A DNA stretch of 39,648 bases from Anaerolineae bacterium. Its GTDB lineage: Bacteria; Chloroflexota; Anaerolineae; JAADDB01. Each line of letters opens with the position of its first letter. Position 1 is the stretch's first letter. Below, piece after piece: positions 38,748-39,648 of the stretch. The translations under genes were made by a program, and so were the position numbers. The notes under the pieces are model-generated. The model did no database searches. It had not been told where the DNA came from and was given only the letters and a program-made list of their open reading frames with translations. Location: assembly GCA_015490995.1 (NCBI GenBank), contig WFWT01000108.1, forward strand, positions 1 through 39,648, in the 5' to 3' direction.

Positions 38748-39524
38748 ATGGGCCAACCAAGGGACACGACGGCTGCCACCGGAGCTCCGTCCAATGAACG
38801 GTTTTTGCCCGCGGACGTTCTGGCGCAGTGGCCGGCGTTGCGGGAAAAAGCGCGGTGGATTTACGAGCGCCTTCTGGCCTTTTACGGCATGCCGGACTGG
38901 CGTCCCCATTATCCACCGTTGGAGGAGCTGATTATTACCACCCTGGCCCAAAACAGCACGGACCGCAACGCGCTAAAGGCGTATCAGCAGTTGCGGGAAC
39001 GCTTTCCTACCTGGGAAGATGTGCTGCGGGCACCGGTGGAAGAGGTCATTGAAGCGGTACGGCCTGCGGGATTGGGCAACCAGAAAGGCCCGCGCATCCA
39101 GGCGATCTTGCGTAAAGTGTGGGAGGAGCAAGGACGCTTCGACCTCTCCTTTCTCGGTGAGATGAGCACTGAGGAGGCCGAAGCGTGGCTCACCGCCATT
39201 AAAGGGGTGGGCCACAAGACGGCTTCCATTGTGCTGCTCTTCTGCTTTCAACGGCCCACCTTTCCGGTAGATACTCACGTTGCCCGCGTGAGCCAGCGGC
39301 TCGGCATCGCACCTCCCCGCGCGTCCACCCGCCAGATCCGAGCCATTTGGGAGGCCCTGGTTCCTTCGGAATGGTATTACCCGCTGCACTTAAACTTGAT
39401 CCGGTTGGGACGAGAGATCTGCCAGGCGCGTCGCCCTCGTTGTGAACGTTGTCCGTTACAGCCACGGTGTGATTACTACCGGCAGCAAGCTGCCTCGCCG
39501 GGGGCAGAAGAGACGCAATCATGA
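38748..39524 (+). CDS. nth: Endonuclease III-family DNA glycosylase/lyase
   Basis: The 258-aa base-excision repair enzyme removes oxidised pyrimidines. The helix-hairpin-helix motif IKGVGHKTAS holds catalytic K157, the second catalytic residue is D175 in PVDTHVARV, and the iron-sulfur loop is C225-x6-C232-x2-C235-x5-C241. It is longer than E. coli Nth (211 aa), mostly through an N-terminal extension of about 30 residues. A relative with another glycosylase specificity is possible. The ATG at 38748 has a moderate GAGGT site. The stop overlaps the next start (ATGA). Confidence 0.92.
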   Translation: MGQPRDTTAATGAPSNERFLPADVLAQWPALREKARWIYERLLAFYGMPDWRPHYPPLEELIITTLAQNSTDRNALKAYQQLRERFPTWEDVLRAPVEEVIEAVRPAGLGNQKGPRIQAILRKVWEEQGRFDLSFLGEMSTEEAEAWLTAIKGVGHKTASIVLLFCFQRPTFPVDTHVARVSQRLGIAPPRASTRQIRAIWEALVPSEWYYPLHLNLIRLGREICQARRPRCERCPLQPRCDYYRQQAASPGAEETQS

Positions 39525-39648
39525 CCCTCCGACCCGCGATGCTCTACATCATCCTGGGCACATGGTTGGTGCTGGCAGGGTGCGCGCCGGAGACTAAAAC
39601 GGTATTCCCGCCGACACGTCTTTCGGTATCCCCAACACCGACGGCTAC
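39521..39648 (+). CDS. Putative lipoprotein, N-terminal fragment
   Basis: The gene runs off the window. The first 42 codons encode a short charged start, a hydrophobic stretch (residues 7-19) and a lipobox VLAGC with the lipidated cysteine at position 21. A Thr/Pro-rich linker (SPTPTA) follows, typical of surface lipoproteins. The ATG at 39521 overlaps the endonuclease III stop, so translation is coupled. The functional domain lies outside the window. Confidence 0.75.
   Translation, partial: MTLRPAMLYIILGTWLVLAGCAPETKTVFPPTRLSVSPTPTA

Overview
This window looks like the chromosome of a member of the Chloroflexota (Anaerolineae/Ardenticatenia-like), possibly thermophilic. That is an inference from gene content: a greA-lysS pair, GT-C membrane glycosyltransferases with long C-terminal beta domains, a GH57 enzyme, a short thermophile-type S-adenosylhomocysteine hydrolase and an archaeal-type methionine adenosyltransferase. 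GTG starts are common, and ribosome binding sites are mostly strong. I see no rRNA, tRNA, CRISPR array, transposase or prophage.

Region 1 (about 1-6,920, + strand). A membrane protein overlaps nnr (NAD(P)HX repair). Next come a serine-palmitoyltransferase-like alpha-oxoamine synthase and an NAD(P)-dependent epimerase/reductase, a possible sphingoid-base pair. An M29 aminopeptidase and a small membrane protein follow.

Region 2 (6,923-20,302, - strand). This is a surface-glycan and lipid-carrier cluster read from right to left. GDP-mannose 4,6-dehydratase and its partner reductase make GDP-D-rhamnose. A phosphohexomutase, a TatD-family hydrolase, a polyprenyl diphosphate synthase, a GT2, a DprE1-like oxidase, a DprE2-like reductase, a GT4, a GT-C membrane transferase and a methyltransferase follow. 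The DprE1/DprE2-like pair suggests a polyprenyl-phosphate-pentose donor like the one used for mycobacterial arabinan.

Region 3 (20,387-26,925, - strand). This is a complete S-adenosylmethionine (SAM) cycle operon behind a near-consensus promoter and a clear SAM-I riboswitch with its terminator. Order: mtnA, a PfkB kinase (probably adenosine kinase), archaeal-type MAT, ahcY, bacterial metK. Two distantly related MAT types sit under one SAM switch, which is the most striking arrangement in the window.

Region 4 (27,042-36,552, - strand). The order of transcription is greA, lysS, a GH57 glucan enzyme, a molybdopterin oxidoreductase, a YbaK-like editing protein and a second GT-C protein. The last three overlap. 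The greA leader has a strong promoter followed within about 10 nt by an intrinsic terminator, which predicts a short RNA of about 43 nt.

Region 5 (36,608-39,648, + strand). A divergent promoter drives an orphan GAF histidine kinase. An endonuclease III gene follows, and a lipoprotein gene overlaps it and is cut by the window end.

Three intergenic sites share a degenerate element with inverted ends (221-341, 23,053-23,226, 36,383-36,465) and may be remnants of a small non-autonomous mobile repeat.
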